NCBI RefSeq assembly: GCF_003533305.1
Contig: NZ_DOEH01000015.1
Coordinates: 1-64,000 of the forward strand
Reading direction: 5' to 3'
From: Providencia sp.
GTDB lineage: Bacteria; Pseudomonadota; Gammaproteobacteria; Enterobacterales; Enterobacteriaceae
Length of the DNA: 64,000 nucleotides
The notes under the pieces were generated by a model, which was not told the DNA's origin, did not search any database, and was given only the letters and a program-made list of their open reading frames with translations. Every line of letters begins with the position of its first letter. Within the stretch, counting starts at the first letter, position 1. Position numbers and translations under genes: made by a program. Shown one piece after another: positions 27,027 through 35,802 of the stretch.

Positions 27027-28242
27027 TATTATATATATCCCTTGCCATTCTATGTTTCATCATTGTGTAAATAGACACAACAAAGTTAAACTTATCCCTG
27101 TGAAAAACGCATTTAGAACGACAACAGTGTATTTTTCGCAGAAAGTGTTTATGAAAAACTTCATAATTCTTTATCTAAATTAGCTGATTTTCTAGGCGCT
27201 CTAATCGCCCGTTACTAACAAAACTCACTAAAATATTCATTCCTTGAATTTGGCGTAGATACAACCCTTAAACCAAACACTAAGAGCATACATAAACAAA
27301 GCTAAAATGGCGAGTTATCGGGGGGTAATTTACAAAACCTTAAACATAAAGTGATATTAGTCATCAATTTATCGCCTAAAAGTAATAATACTGTATTTTT
27401 TTACATCGAGTTACCCTTTATAGGGAGAAAAACATGATCTAATTCACGTTTATTTAATGTTATTGCTTATTTACACACTATTTGGGTGGGATGAATAAAT
27501 ATGAATGTAAAGAAAGTTAAATTTATCACGATTAATCCCTAAATTAGGGTTCATCATAATGAAAAAATTGTACAAAATATTATCAATTTTGTGATGCCTA
27601 TTATCTTGAATATAAGCAATACAGTGACAATTCATTTTATTAATATAAGCCTAAATGATAGCGATTTTAATCTGATGTTTTGTAATATACCCGATACTTT
27701 TATCTATTCTATAGGGCGTGGCTAGGTCAATTAAAACTCGACATTTAAGATATGGCAGCGATTGATTATAATAATCATATTAACCATATTGTTTCTAAGT
27801 GGAATTATGATCTAGATTAAAATACGGTTATTAGTTAGTTATTACTGATGGAATTTATTATTTAAATTCCAATTTCAATTTGATAACTGTCACTCATATT
27901 ATTTTTGAAAACAACATTATTTTTTAACTCATTGTTTTTATTTGGTTTAATTTGATTTTTGTCATTGTTTCATAAATTGATAAAATTGCGACCACACTTA
28001 ATAGATTAAAAAAGAAATGAAGTATAAATTGTAGAGCTAAACATAATAATGTGATGAACCTATCTAATATAATTTTATTTATCCAACTAAAAGTAATATA
28101 AAAAACTACGGCTATTATTGAAATCCACACTTTTCCTTTTAATTTAATATCTCATCATCGAACAGAGAAATATAAATAAATATTTTAACTGTAAACAAAT
28201 CTTTGTAAATGACGATAACATAATTTTAATAGGAAAATCTCA
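27027..28242. other. 1.2-kb AT-rich intergenic gap in otherwise conserved synteny
   Basis: Between mepS and the fimbrial-like gene there is no gene with convincing homology. In E. coli the mepS-yeiP interval holds lpxT, yeiR and yeiQ; none is visible. A GTG-started 68-codon minus-strand frame (27924-28130) encodes a hydrophobic peptide with an AAGGA ribosome-binding site, but it lies in very AT-rich sequence. Confidence 0.6.
27924..28130 (-). CDS. Doubtful small hydrophobic protein
   Basis: 68 residues starting at GTG (WISIIAVVFYITFSWINK...). Two hydrophobic stretches (about 3-15 and 27-51) are followed by a Lys-rich tail. AAGGA lies four bases before the GTG and a stop codon stands a few codons upstream. 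No family recognised. Sequence of this base composition gives such frames easily, so it is listed as a possibility only. Confidence 0.25.
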   Translation of the reverse strand: MWISIIAVVFYITFSWINKIILDRFITLLCLALQFILHFFFNLLSVVAILSIYETMTKIKLNQIKTMS

Positions 28243-28587
28243 ATGACTCACTCAGTAAAGAAGATGGCAAAAGTAGTTCTTGCATTAACAGCCCTAACGG
28301 CTAGCGTGACAGCGTTTGCATCACAGTCTAGTGGCATGAAGCAAGCACATACAGGTGTTATTCATTTTACAGGTTCAATTGTCGCGCCACCTTGTGTTAT
28401 CGAAACGAGTGGTCATAAAGTTGAGACTCAGTGTTGGCATGATAACGGCAATACGAAAACGATTTCTGTTGATGTGACTAAGTTAAAAGGAAAGGATGTT
28501 CAATTACCAAATAATAAAGGAACACAAAAATTTAATTGGATAAATAAAGATAACAAATTAGGTCTTTATACTGTTGTTTATGATTAA
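28243..28587 (+). CDS. Small secreted protein with a fimbrial-subunit-like N-terminus
   Basis: 114 residues. The signal peptide is MTHSVKKMAKVVLALTALTA, with cleavage near AFA|SQSS. The mature part begins GVIHFTGSIVAPPCVIET, the strand and first-cysteine pattern of type 1 pilin subunits. A second Cys follows (TQCW), and the end is GLYTVVYD. At about 90 mature residues it is much shorter than a pilin (about 150-160). AGGAAAA precedes the ATG. No chaperone or usher gene is near. It may be a truncated pilin-like periplasmic protein. Function unknown. Confidence 0.65.
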   Translation: MTHSVKKMAKVVLALTALTASVTAFASQSSGMKQAHTGVIHFTGSIVAPPCVIETSGHKVETQCWHDNGNTKTISVDVTKLKGKDVQLPNNKGTQKFNWINKDNKLGLYTVVYD

Positions 28588-28708
28588 TAAATGATTGATA
28601 GCAAATGAATGAAAAGAAATATCAAAAAGGTCTATGAGGGGAGTTGAATGTGTGACGATATTGTATGCCTACGGATATAACTCCCTAGGCATACCGACGT
28701 GAGTGTTC

Positions 28709-29281
28709 TTAATCGCTGCGTCCCATATAACGACGCTCAGCAATATGAATACGAATTTTATCACCTGTAGAGAGGTATTCAGGTACCAGTACAGTTAAAC
28801 CCGTAGGTAAGGTGGCCGGTTTATTACGAGCACTTGCCGACGCGCCTTTAATACCTGGAGCTGTTTCGATAATAACCATATCGACAGTCTGTGGTAATTC
28901 TAATGCGAGAACTTGTCCTTCCATAGTTAGAACTTGCATTCCTGGTAGGCCTTCTTCAGGGATGAAAAGTAATTCATCTTCAATATCCGCTTTTTTAAAT
29001 AGATAAGGCGTGTAATCTTCATTATCCATGAAAACATACTCATCACCATCTATGTAAGAAAAGCTGACCGCACGGCGAGTTAACGAAATCAAATCAAGAT
29101 TATCATCGCCTTTGAAACGTTCTTCAACTTTTTGGCCAGTTTTGATATCAGTAAAGCGCATTTTATACAGAGTACTTGCACCACGAGCGCTTGGTGCTTG
29201 AATATCGATATCTTTTACAAGTAATAATTTACCATTGTAGTTAATTGCTAAACCGCGTTTGATTTCATTGGCCTTGGCCAT
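28709..29281 (-). CDS. yeiP: Elongation factor P-like protein EfpL (YeiP)
   Basis: 190 residues, the same length as E. coli YeiP and very similar ([20 protein letters not shown] at the start, [14 protein letters not shown] at the end). It has three OB/KOW-like domains like EF-P. The tip of the domain I loop reads PSARGAST with Arg33, where EF-P has a modified Lys. The protein relieves ribosome stalling on proline-rich and some other motifs and needs no modification enzyme. It is monocistronic. Confidence 0.95.
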   Translation of the reverse strand: MAKANEIKRGLAINYNGKLLLVKDIDIQAPSARGASTLYKMRFTDIKTGQKVEERFKGDDNLDLISLTRRAVSFSYIDGDEYVFMDNEDYTPYLFKKADIEDELLFIPEEGLPGMQVLTMEGQVLALELPQTVDMVIIETAPGIKGASASARNKPATLPTGLTVLVPEYLSTGDKIRIHIAERRYMGRSD

Positions 29282-29372
29282 AAATAACCTTCATTTTAGT
29301 CATTGTCAAAAGAGTGCGACAAAATTACTCGTAGATAAGCGATTAGGCAAGATGTTGATATCAATTTTATGT

Positions 29373-29402
29373 AAAAAAATCCCTAGTTAATGAACTAGGG
29401 AT
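29373..29402 (-). terminator. Terminator of mtr
   Basis: Ten-base stem ATCCCTAGTT/AACTAGGGAT with loop AATG, followed on the minus strand by seven T residues, just past the mtr stop. Confidence 0.9.
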
Positions 29403-29422
29403 GGTGTTTTAGCTGAATGAGA

Positions 29423-30667
29423 TTAATAAATAGGAAGTAGACCAAACAAAGACAATATATGTGCGACCGCATTGATGACACCGAAAAGGATCACAAAGCC
29501 GATAATAAATGCGCCACCGGGTGCTTTATAACTGTTATTTGGAAAACGTTTACGACTTGCTCTTGCCATTAAGGCGGGCACGATGACTGCCCATATTGTT
29601 GCAGCAAGACCTGCAAAACCAATCGCATAAATAAAGCCATTTGGAAAAATTAAAGCCAGTACAGTTGGTGGCAAAAATGTCATTAACACTGACTTGAAAC
29701 GGCCGGGCTTGTTATCATCAAATTTAAAGAAATCAGCAATAAAATCAAACAAGCCAAGGGAAACACCTAAAAATGAACTGGCTAATGCCATATAAGAAAA
29801 CAGGTTTAAAAATTGAGAAATAAAACTATTTTGAGTGGAAATATTCATTTGAGTTAGCAATGAATCAATATTATTACCACTTTCTCTTATCTCAATAAAG
29901 GCTGAGCGAGGGATATTTCCTTGGATAGCATACTGCCATAGAATATAAATAGTGACAGTGATTATCGAGCCATAAACTAAGCTTAAAACGACGCTACGAC
30001 TGTCTTTATTATAATATTTAACCAGTCCTGGCACGTTGCCATGGTAACCAAATGAAGTTAATAAGTAAGGTAGGGCCGCTAATGCATAAGGTAAGTATTG
30101 AGTATCGTTCTGTTCTATTTGGTTAAATAAAATAGAGGGTGATGCCGTTGTTACCATGCCACCAATAGACATAATAAAAGTAATCACCATTCCGCCAATT
30201 AAAATGGTGCTTAGTCGGTCAACTGCACGAGTTGATCTCCAGACAAAAAAAGCCACGATGACGGCAAATATTAATCCTGCAAGCGCTTGTGGAATTTGTA
30301 TGTATTGCGATAAATTGCCCGTAATTATCGAGCTACCAGCAGAAATATAAGCGTAAGTTAAAATATAAAGTACGAAAGTAATCGATAGGCTATTAATTGA
30401 GTTCCATGTAGAACCGAGTAAATCTTTTACAACGGTATGAAAACTAGCACCCGCCGGATAATTCATATTAGCTTCTAAAATCATCAAACCTGAAAGAAGC
30501 ATACAAACAAAGGTGTAAAGGAGTAGGGCAACTGAGCCTGAAAACCAAATACCGGAAGTCACCATTGGAATTGAAAACATACCAGCACCGACGGCGGTGC
30601 CTGCAATAATCATCGAGCCGCCTAATATGGACGGGCGTTTTTGTTGTTTTACAGCATCAACTGACAT
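29423..30667 (-). CDS. mtr: Tryptophan-specific permease Mtr
   Basis: 414 residues (E. coli Mtr 414), eleven predicted membrane segments. It is close to Mtr throughout: SILGGSMIIAGTAVGAGMFSIP at the N-terminus, LLSGLMILEANMNYPAGASF, SFGYHGNVPGLVKYY, and PALMARASRKRF near the end. It imports tryptophan (and indole) by proton symport. A TrpR-like operator lies 27 bases before the start codon, which supports Mtr over the related TyrP. Confidence 0.93.
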   Translation of the reverse strand: MSVDAVKQQKRPSILGGSMIIAGTAVGAGMFSIPMVTSGIWFSGSVALLLYTFVCMLLSGLMILEANMNYPAGASFHTVVKDLLGSTWNSINSLSITFVLYILTYAYISAGSSIITGNLSQYIQIPQALAGLIFAVIVAFFVWRSTRAVDRLSTILIGGMVITFIMSIGGMVTTASPSILFNQIEQNDTQYLPYALAALPYLLTSFGYHGNVPGLVKYYNKDSRSVVLSLVYGSIITVTIYILWQYAIQGNIPRSAFIEIRESGNNIDSLLTQMNISTQNSFISQFLNLFSYMALASSFLGVSLGLFDFIADFFKFDDNKPGRFKSVLMTFLPPTVLALIFPNGFIYAIGFAGLAATIWAVIVPALMARASRKRFPNNSYKAPGGAFIIGFVILFGVINAVAHILSLFGLLPIY

Positions 30668-30693
30668 GGTGACCTCTAAATTTACCGTTTCAA

Positions 30694-30713
30694 TGTACTA
30701 GCTAAATGATACA
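30694..30713 (-). promoter_or_regulatory. TrpR operator upstream of mtr
   Basis: Plus strand TGTACTAGCTAAATGATACA; the minus strand matches the symmetric Trp-repressor site TGTACTAGTTAACTAGTACA at 16 of 20 positions, with one half-site (CTAGTACA) intact. Confidence 0.65.
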
Positions 30714-30848
30714 TAGCGAATGTGATAATGTAAATAAAAAAGACTCAATATAATTTGAAAAAAAGGAATAATTTTAGAGGGTTGTGTAAGAAACGAACAA
30801 ATAGAACTCTGTGGTGGTCCTATTTATTCGCCTAAGTTCGTTATTTAA

Positions 30849-31286
30849 TTAGGGTACAGGATGATAAAAACGCTTAGTTAGCCAGAGATTAATGGCATTA
30901 CGGCTTGCTTCGAAATGTGGTTCAGGTAGCTCATTGGGGAGAACCCAGATAATACTTTCACATTTATCTTTTTCCATATTACAAGGTGCAATACCGCCAT
31001 CGTATTCAACATGCATACAGATAGAAACCGTATGTTTACCTTCTTGTTGATAAGTTTGTAAATTATTACTGATACCGAATATTGTTGGTGTATTGATATC
31101 AATGCCTATTTCTTCTTTAATTTCACGTATGGCACAAGCTTCAAAGGATTCACCTGGATCTACATGCCCACCAAAAATTGACCAGTAAGGAGCGTGTTTA
31201 CTACTGCGTTTGCCGATTAAAATTTGCCCTTGTTTGTTAGTAATGATGACTCCCACCCCAACAACGACATTGACAGAACTGGACAT
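30849..31286 (-). CDS. Nudix hydrolase (NUDT15/MutT-like)
   Basis: 145 residues. The Nudix box runs from Gly40 (GHVDPGESFEACAIREIKEE) with the REIKEE metal-binding helix. The wider pattern, VVGVGVIITNKQGQILIGKR before it and EKDKCESIIWVLPNELP after it, resembles NUDT15-type nucleotide hydrolases. The likely activity is hydrolysis of a nucleoside diphosphate linked to another moiety; the substrate cannot be fixed. An AGGAA ribosome-binding site lies upstream. It diverges from fruK. Confidence 0.82.
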   Translation of the reverse strand: MSSSVNVVVGVGVIITNKQGQILIGKRSSKHAPYWSIFGGHVDPGESFEACAIREIKEEIGIDINTPTIFGISNNLQTYQQEGKHTVSICMHVEYDGGIAPCNMEKDKCESIIWVLPNELPEPHFEASRNAINLWLTKRFYHPVP

Positions 31287-31453
31287 GAATTATTCCTATT
31301 TTTGTATTTTATCTGTGTGTAAATTTTGCCACGTTAGCGTAGAAATACAATTAGGAAAAATATAAATATCACTGAAAGCAGTACGCTTTAATGTTATAAC
31401 TGTGAATAGAAAATCTTGTTATATGACAATAATGATAAGGGAGATTAGTGGTT

Positions 31454-32389
31454 ATGACTCGCCGGGTTGCTACAATTACATTAAATCCTGCCTATGATCT
31501 TGTCGGGCTTTGTCCATCAATTGAAGTCGGTGAAGTTAACCTTGTTAAAACTGCCAGCCTGAATGCTGGAGGCAAAGGGGTTAACGTTGCTAAAGTATTA
31601 CGTGATCTTGGTGTTGATATCACGGTTAGTGGTTTTATGGGAAAAGAAAACCAAGAGGAGTTTCAACATTTTTTCAGTGAAAATGGGATGGCAAACCGTT
31701 TTAGTATGGTGCCAGGACGTACCCGTATTAATGTTAAATTGACTGAAAATAATGGTGAATCGACTGATTTTAATTTTTCAGGCTTCGATGTGAGCCAAGA
31801 CGATTGGAATCGATTTTCAACGGAATCGTTAAACTGGCTCGGCCACTTTGATATGGTGGTCGTCAGTGGCAGTTTACCCAATGGCGTCGATCCTCAAGAA
31901 TTTACACGCTGGATGACTCGTTTACGTCAGTTATGTCCTTGTATTATTTTTGATAGTAGCCGTGAAGCGCTTAAAGCAGGGCTTAAAGCATCACCATGGC
32001 TTGTAAAGCCAAATCGGCATGAGCTCGAAGTTTGGGCTGGTCGCAAATTACCTGATTTAAATGACGTTATTGCTGCAGCGCATGAGTTGCGTGATAAAGG
32101 TATTTCTCATGTTGTTATTTCGCTCGGAGAGGAAGGGGCGTTGTGGGTAAATGCTTCCGGTTCTTGGTTGGCAAAACCACCTCATTGTGAGGTCATTAGC
32201 ACAGTGGGTGCCGGCGATTCTATGGTTGCAGGACTTGCCTATGGTTTATTGAATGGTGAATCCAGTGAGCATACGTTGCGTATGGCAACGGCTATTTCAG
32301 CGTTATCGGTATCACAGGCTGACGTTGGTCTTAAAAATCGCAATAAGTTAGCGGATATGATGGCTAAAATTGAAATGAAGTCTTTGTAA
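31454..32389 (+). CDS. fruK: 1-Phosphofructokinase FruK
   Basis: 311 residues, PfkB family, nearly collinear with E. coli FruK: TRRVATITLNPAYDLVG at the start, NAGGKGVNVAKVLRDLG, and catalytic GAGDSMVAGL near the end. It phosphorylates fructose-1-phosphate to fructose-1,6-bisphosphate. E. coli has fruBKA; here fruB is not upstream (a divergent Nudix gene is) and fruA is not downstream (nfo is convergent). The start at 31454 follows the family; a GTG at 31448, with AAGGGAG four bases upstream, is the alternative. Confidence 0.93.
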   Translation: MTRRVATITLNPAYDLVGLCPSIEVGEVNLVKTASLNAGGKGVNVAKVLRDLGVDITVSGFMGKENQEEFQHFFSENGMANRFSMVPGRTRINVKLTENNGESTDFNFSGFDVSQDDWNRFSTESLNWLGHFDMVVVSGSLPNGVDPQEFTRWMTRLRQLCPCIIFDSSREALKAGLKASPWLVKPNRHELEVWAGRKLPDLNDVIAAAHELRDKGISHVVISLGEEGALWVNASGSWLAKPPHCEVISTVGAGDSMVAGLAYGLLNGESSEHTLRMATAISALSVSQADVGLKNRNKLADMMAKIEMKSL

Positions 32390-32406
32390 TCTGAGATTAG
32401 CATGAG

Positions 32407-32430
32407 AAGGGGTGGTGAATGTCACCCCTT
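32407..32430. terminator. Hairpin between fruK and nfo
   Basis: Eight-base stem AAGGGGTG/CACCCCTT between convergent genes. The T tract is weak, so termination efficiency is uncertain. Confidence 0.5.
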
Positions 32431-32442
32431 TAACGATTTAAT

Positions 32443-33288
32443 TTAACTATTCTGTTGAGATTTAAGCCAAGCAATTTCTTGTGGCCAAATATCCGGATTG
32501 ACGGTTTCTAATATTAATGGAATGCCATCAAAACGTGAGTCTTTCATGATATAGCTAAATGGTGCATAACCAATATTACCTTCACCAAGGCTATGGTGGC
32601 GGTCAACTCGGCTAGCAAATTCACTTTTCGCATCATTGAGATGCATACCTTTTAGAAACTCAAACCCTACGATATCTGAAAATTGCTTAAAGGTATTTTC
32701 ACAGGTTTCTTCTGTCCGTAAGTCATAACCTGCGGCAAATGCATGGCAAGTATCAATACATACACCTACTCGACTTTTGTCTTTGACACCTTCGATGATT
32801 TTTGCCAGATGAACAAAATCAAAACCAAGATTAGTGCCTTGTCCTGCGGTATTTTCAATCACCGCGGTCACGCCTTCCGTTTCATTTAACGCAATGTTAA
32901 TGGATTCCGCGATGCGTGCTAGGCAGTCATCTACATCAATTTGTTTTAAATGACTACCTGGGTGGAAGTTTAATAAGTCGATACCTAATTGTTCACAGCG
33001 TTGTAATTCATCGATAAATGCAGCACGTGATTTTTCTAGTGCTTCAATTTCAGGGTGGCCTAAATTGATTAAATAACTGTCATGAGGCAATATTTGATGC
33101 TTGCCATAGCCATATTTAGCGCAGTTATCTTTAAATTTTTTAATCACTTCTTCTGAAAGTGGGGCGGCTTTCCATTGGCGTTGGTTTTTGGTGAATAACG
33201 CAAAGGCTGTCGCATTAATTTCATGGGCGCGAATAACGGCTTGATCAACACCACCAGAGGCGCTGACGTGTGCTCCAACATATTTCAT
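32443..33288 (-). CDS. nfo: Endonuclease IV (Nfo)
   Basis: 281 residues (E. coli 285). It begins [18 protein letters not shown] and carries the AP-endonuclease family 2 zinc-ligand motifs: [36 protein letters not shown] and HLNDAK...DRHHSLGEG. It cleaves DNA 5' to abasic sites in base-excision repair. It precedes yeiH on the minus strand, the same order as in E. coli, but a terminator separates the two. Confidence 0.96.
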   Translation of the reverse strand: MKYVGAHVSASGGVDQAVIRAHEINATAFALFTKNQRQWKAAPLSEEVIKKFKDNCAKYGYGKHQILPHDSYLINLGHPEIEALEKSRAAFIDELQRCEQLGIDLLNFHPGSHLKQIDVDDCLARIAESINIALNETEGVTAVIENTAGQGTNLGFDFVHLAKIIEGVKDKSRVGVCIDTCHAFAAGYDLRTEETCENTFKQFSDIVGFEFLKGMHLNDAKSEFASRVDRHHSLGEGNIGYAPFSYIMKDSRFDGIPLILETVNPDIWPQEIAWLKSQQNS

Positions 33289-33344
33289 TATTGACTCCTA
33301 TTTTTTAGGAGTATGACATTAATCAACAAAAAAATGAACTCAAC

Positions 33345-33368
33345 AAAAAGCCGCTTTAAAAAGCGGCT
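33345..33368 (-). terminator. Terminator of yeiH
   Basis: Stem AGCCGCTTT/AAAGCGGCT, followed on the minus strand by five T residues, between yeiH and nfo. It would separate the two transcripts. Confidence 0.8.
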
Positions 33369-33383
33369 ATAGAAACGAATGAA

Positions 33384-34478
33384 TCAAAAAATAGTTTGAA
33401 TAACTAAGTTTATAAATAGTCCACCAACAATTAACCAAATAAATAAAATCAAAGCCATGAGTAGAGGTTTGATCCCTGCTTGACGAATAGCACTAACATG
33501 GGTGGTCAATCCAAGAGCAACCATGGCCATTGCCAGCAAGATAGTATCTAACGTGATAATGTGGTGTACCAACGCTTGTGGCAATAAATTAAATGAATTA
33601 AATGCCGCAACCAAGATAAAAATAACCGCAAACCATGGAATGGTGATTTTATTTTTCTGCGCACTGGTACCATTTTTTTTGGCGATTTTACGACTTAAAA
33701 AAGCCGACAGTATGATTAGAAATGGCGCTAGCATCATCACACGGATCATTTTGGCTATTACGGATGCATTTTCAGCTTCGGGTCCAATCGTGTGGCCTGC
33801 GGCAACAACCTGTGCAACTTCATGTACGGTAGAGCCAATAAAAATACCAAAAGTTTCTTGGGTGGCAGGAAACCAGCCGTAATGCATGTTTAGTTGGTAT
33901 ATCCATGGATAAACAAAGATACAAATGGTACCGAAAATCACAACGGTAGAAACTGCAACAGCAACTTTACTCGCAGGCGCATTGATCACAGGTTCGGTCG
34001 CCATTACCGCGGCGGCACCACAAATACTACTGCCTGCACCGATTAAGATAGTGGTTTCATCATCTAAACCAAAAACCTTTTTTCCTAACCAATAAGCCAG
34101 TAAGAAGGTTGATGTTAGAGTTAGAGCATCGATTAATATGCCTGTTGCGCCAACATCAGTAATTTGTTGGAAAGTAAGACGAAAGCCATACAAAATTATC
34201 CCAGCACGTAAAAAATAATGCTTAGCAAATTTAATACCCGCATCACAAGATTGGCTAGCAACGGGATAAACTGTATTACCAACAAATATACCTAATAAAA
34301 TAGCCAAGGTTAAAGCTCCAAGGCCGATATCGATAAACCAAGATTGTTCACCTAAATAAATAGAAATAGCGGTTAATATCCCAGCGAGAATGATCCCAGG
34401 CAAGAGTTTGAATATAGGATGCATATTATGTTGTGCAATCTCATTAGTTTCAGTTTTATTCATTTTAATGCTCTTCAT
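33384..34478 (-). CDS. yeiH: YeiH/YadS-type putative sulfate/sulfite exporter (UPF0324)
   Basis: 364 residues with about ten membrane segments, highly similar to E. coli YeiH (349): [61 protein letters not shown] and [21 protein letters not shown]. The family is annotated as a putative sulfate or sulfite transporter; no direct transport assay comes to mind. It diverges from the LysR gene yeiE, with a long perfect palindrome between them. Confidence 0.92.
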   Translation of the reverse strand: MKSIKMNKTETNEIAQHNMHPIFKLLPGIILAGILTAISIYLGEQSWFIDIGLGALTLAILLGIFVGNTVYPVASQSCDAGIKFAKHYFLRAGIILYGFRLTFQQITDVGATGILIDALTLTSTFLLAYWLGKKVFGLDDETTILIGAGSSICGAAAVMATEPVINAPASKVAVAVSTVVIFGTICIFVYPWIYQLNMHYGWFPATQETFGIFIGSTVHEVAQVVAAGHTIGPEAENASVIAKMIRVMMLAPFLIILSAFLSRKIAKKNGTSAQKNKITIPWFAVIFILVAAFNSFNLLPQALVHHIITLDTILLAMAMVALGLTTHVSAIRQAGIKPLLMALILFIWLIVGGLFINLVIQTIF

Positions 34479-34532
34479 TACTGCTTAGATGAATTTGTAA
34501 TAAGCATATAACAAAATTTATAATAATTTAAA

Positions 34533-34554
34533 TTGATTATATTCATATAATCAA
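34533..34554. promoter_or_regulatory. 22-base palindrome between yeiH and yeiE, probable YeiE operator
   Basis: Perfect 9-base arms TTGATTATA and TATAATCAA around TTCA. It lies 54 bases from the yeiH start and 101 bases from the yeiE start, the usual setting for a LysR regulator and its divergent target. It contains T-N11-A spaced bases as LysR sites do. Confidence 0.6.
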
Positions 34555-34655
34555 TCTGTAAAACAGGTTAATAATTTTTTCTGGTATATTGCTAACAAAT
34601 CATTAATATTAACAATATTATTACAAATACTATAAGGCATCTTGGGGCTATCTTT

Positions 34656-35519
34656 ATGCGAATAACACTTAGGCAACTAGAGGTTTTTACTGAAGTATTA
34701 AAAAGTGGCTCCACCACGCAAGCATCTCTCTCATTAGCGCTATCTCAGTCTGCGGTGAGTGCGTCTTTGACTGATTTAGAAGGGCAATTGGGCGTTCAGT
34801 TATTTGACCGTGTCGGTAAACGATTAGTGACAAATGAACACGGGCGACTCCTCTATCCTAAAGCTTTAGCGTTGCTAGATCAGGGATATGAAGTTGAGCA
34901 ATTGTTTAAAAAAGAGATGGGAGCAGTACGACTCGCGGCAAGTACCACGATAGGTAACTATATATTGCCTCAAATTTTAGCAGGTTATCGTCATGACAAC
35001 CCAGACATTCCTCTCGAATTATTTATTGGTAATACCGATGAAGTGATTAAAGCGGTGATGGAATTTCGCGCTGATGTAGGGTTAATTGAAGGTGTGTGTC
35101 ACAGTTCTGACCTTGTTTCTAAATCGTGGTTAAAAGATGAGCTTGTGATTTTTGTCGCACCAAATAATCCATTAGCGGGTAGAACGGTGACATTAAAAGA
35201 GCTCCGAGACGCACCTTGGATTTTGCGTGAAAGAGGCTCAGGTACTCGGGATGTATTAGACCAATTATTATTTGCCCATTTGCCAAGCTTTCATATTTTA
35301 ATGGAGTTAGGTAATTCAGAGGCGATTAAACATGCTGTTCGTTTTGGCATGGGAGTGAGTTGTTTATCAAGACGTGTCATAGCCGAACAGCTAGAAAATG
35401 GCTCATTAGTTGAATTAAAAGTTGAAAAACAGCATTTAGAAAGAACACTATATTTGATTTATCATCGACAGAAACATCTTTCCAAGGCTATTACTAATTT
35501 GCTTGATTATTGTAACTAG
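34656..35519 (+). CDS. yeiE: LysR-family regulator YeiE
   Basis: 287 residues. The N-terminal winged helix is [46 protein letters not shown], close to E. coli YeiE. A periplasmic-binding-protein-like effector domain follows (residues 90-285). YeiE homologues have been linked to sulfite response and yeiH control in enterics, and to iron homeostasis in E. coli. It is divergent from yeiH with a shared palindrome, which suggests direct control. Confidence 0.9.
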   Translation: MRITLRQLEVFTEVLKSGSTTQASLSLALSQSAVSASLTDLEGQLGVQLFDRVGKRLVTNEHGRLLYPKALALLDQGYEVEQLFKKEMGAVRLAASTTIGNYILPQILAGYRHDNPDIPLELFIGNTDEVIKAVMEFRADVGLIEGVCHSSDLVSKSWLKDELVIFVAPNNPLAGRTVTLKELRDAPWILRERGSGTRDVLDQLLFAHLPSFHILMELGNSEAIKHAVRFGMGVSCLSRRVIAEQLENGSLVELKVEKQHLERTLYLIYHRQKHLSKAITNLLDYCN

Positions 35520-35531
35520 GTTCCTTTACCC

Positions 35532-35615
35532 GTCATACTTCGCGCTGTCGGGTTGTTGACTGCTCTTGTCTCGAGCTATCCTCGTTTGTTGCCTACCGAT
35601 AACGCGAATTATTTA
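35532..35615. repeat. Intergenic palindromic repeat, short form
   Basis: About 84 bases from GTCATACTTCGCGCTGTCGG to AACGCGAATTATTTA. It has the same ends as the copies at 44.8-45.0 and 57.75-58.0 kb but lacks the central CATAC...GTATG portion. Confidence 0.65.
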
Positions 35616-35802
35616 AATAAATCAATTGGTTGATGTGAGTAATGACTGAGAGCTTCAAAATGTCAGTGAGATAATGTGTTTTGCTTATAATTATTGATGG
35701 ATTATGAAGGTATCTTATAACAGCAAAGAGTTGCTTAGTTCTGGCGGGATGTTTTGCTAGAATTCCGGCGATATTGGCTGAATAATAAAAAACAGGGAAC
35801 AG

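Noticed and set aside
27421..27450. Ribosome-binding site followed by ATG-ATC-TAA minimal ORF
   Set aside because: A two-codon frame with a ribosome-binding site occurs easily by chance; there is no downstream gene it could control.
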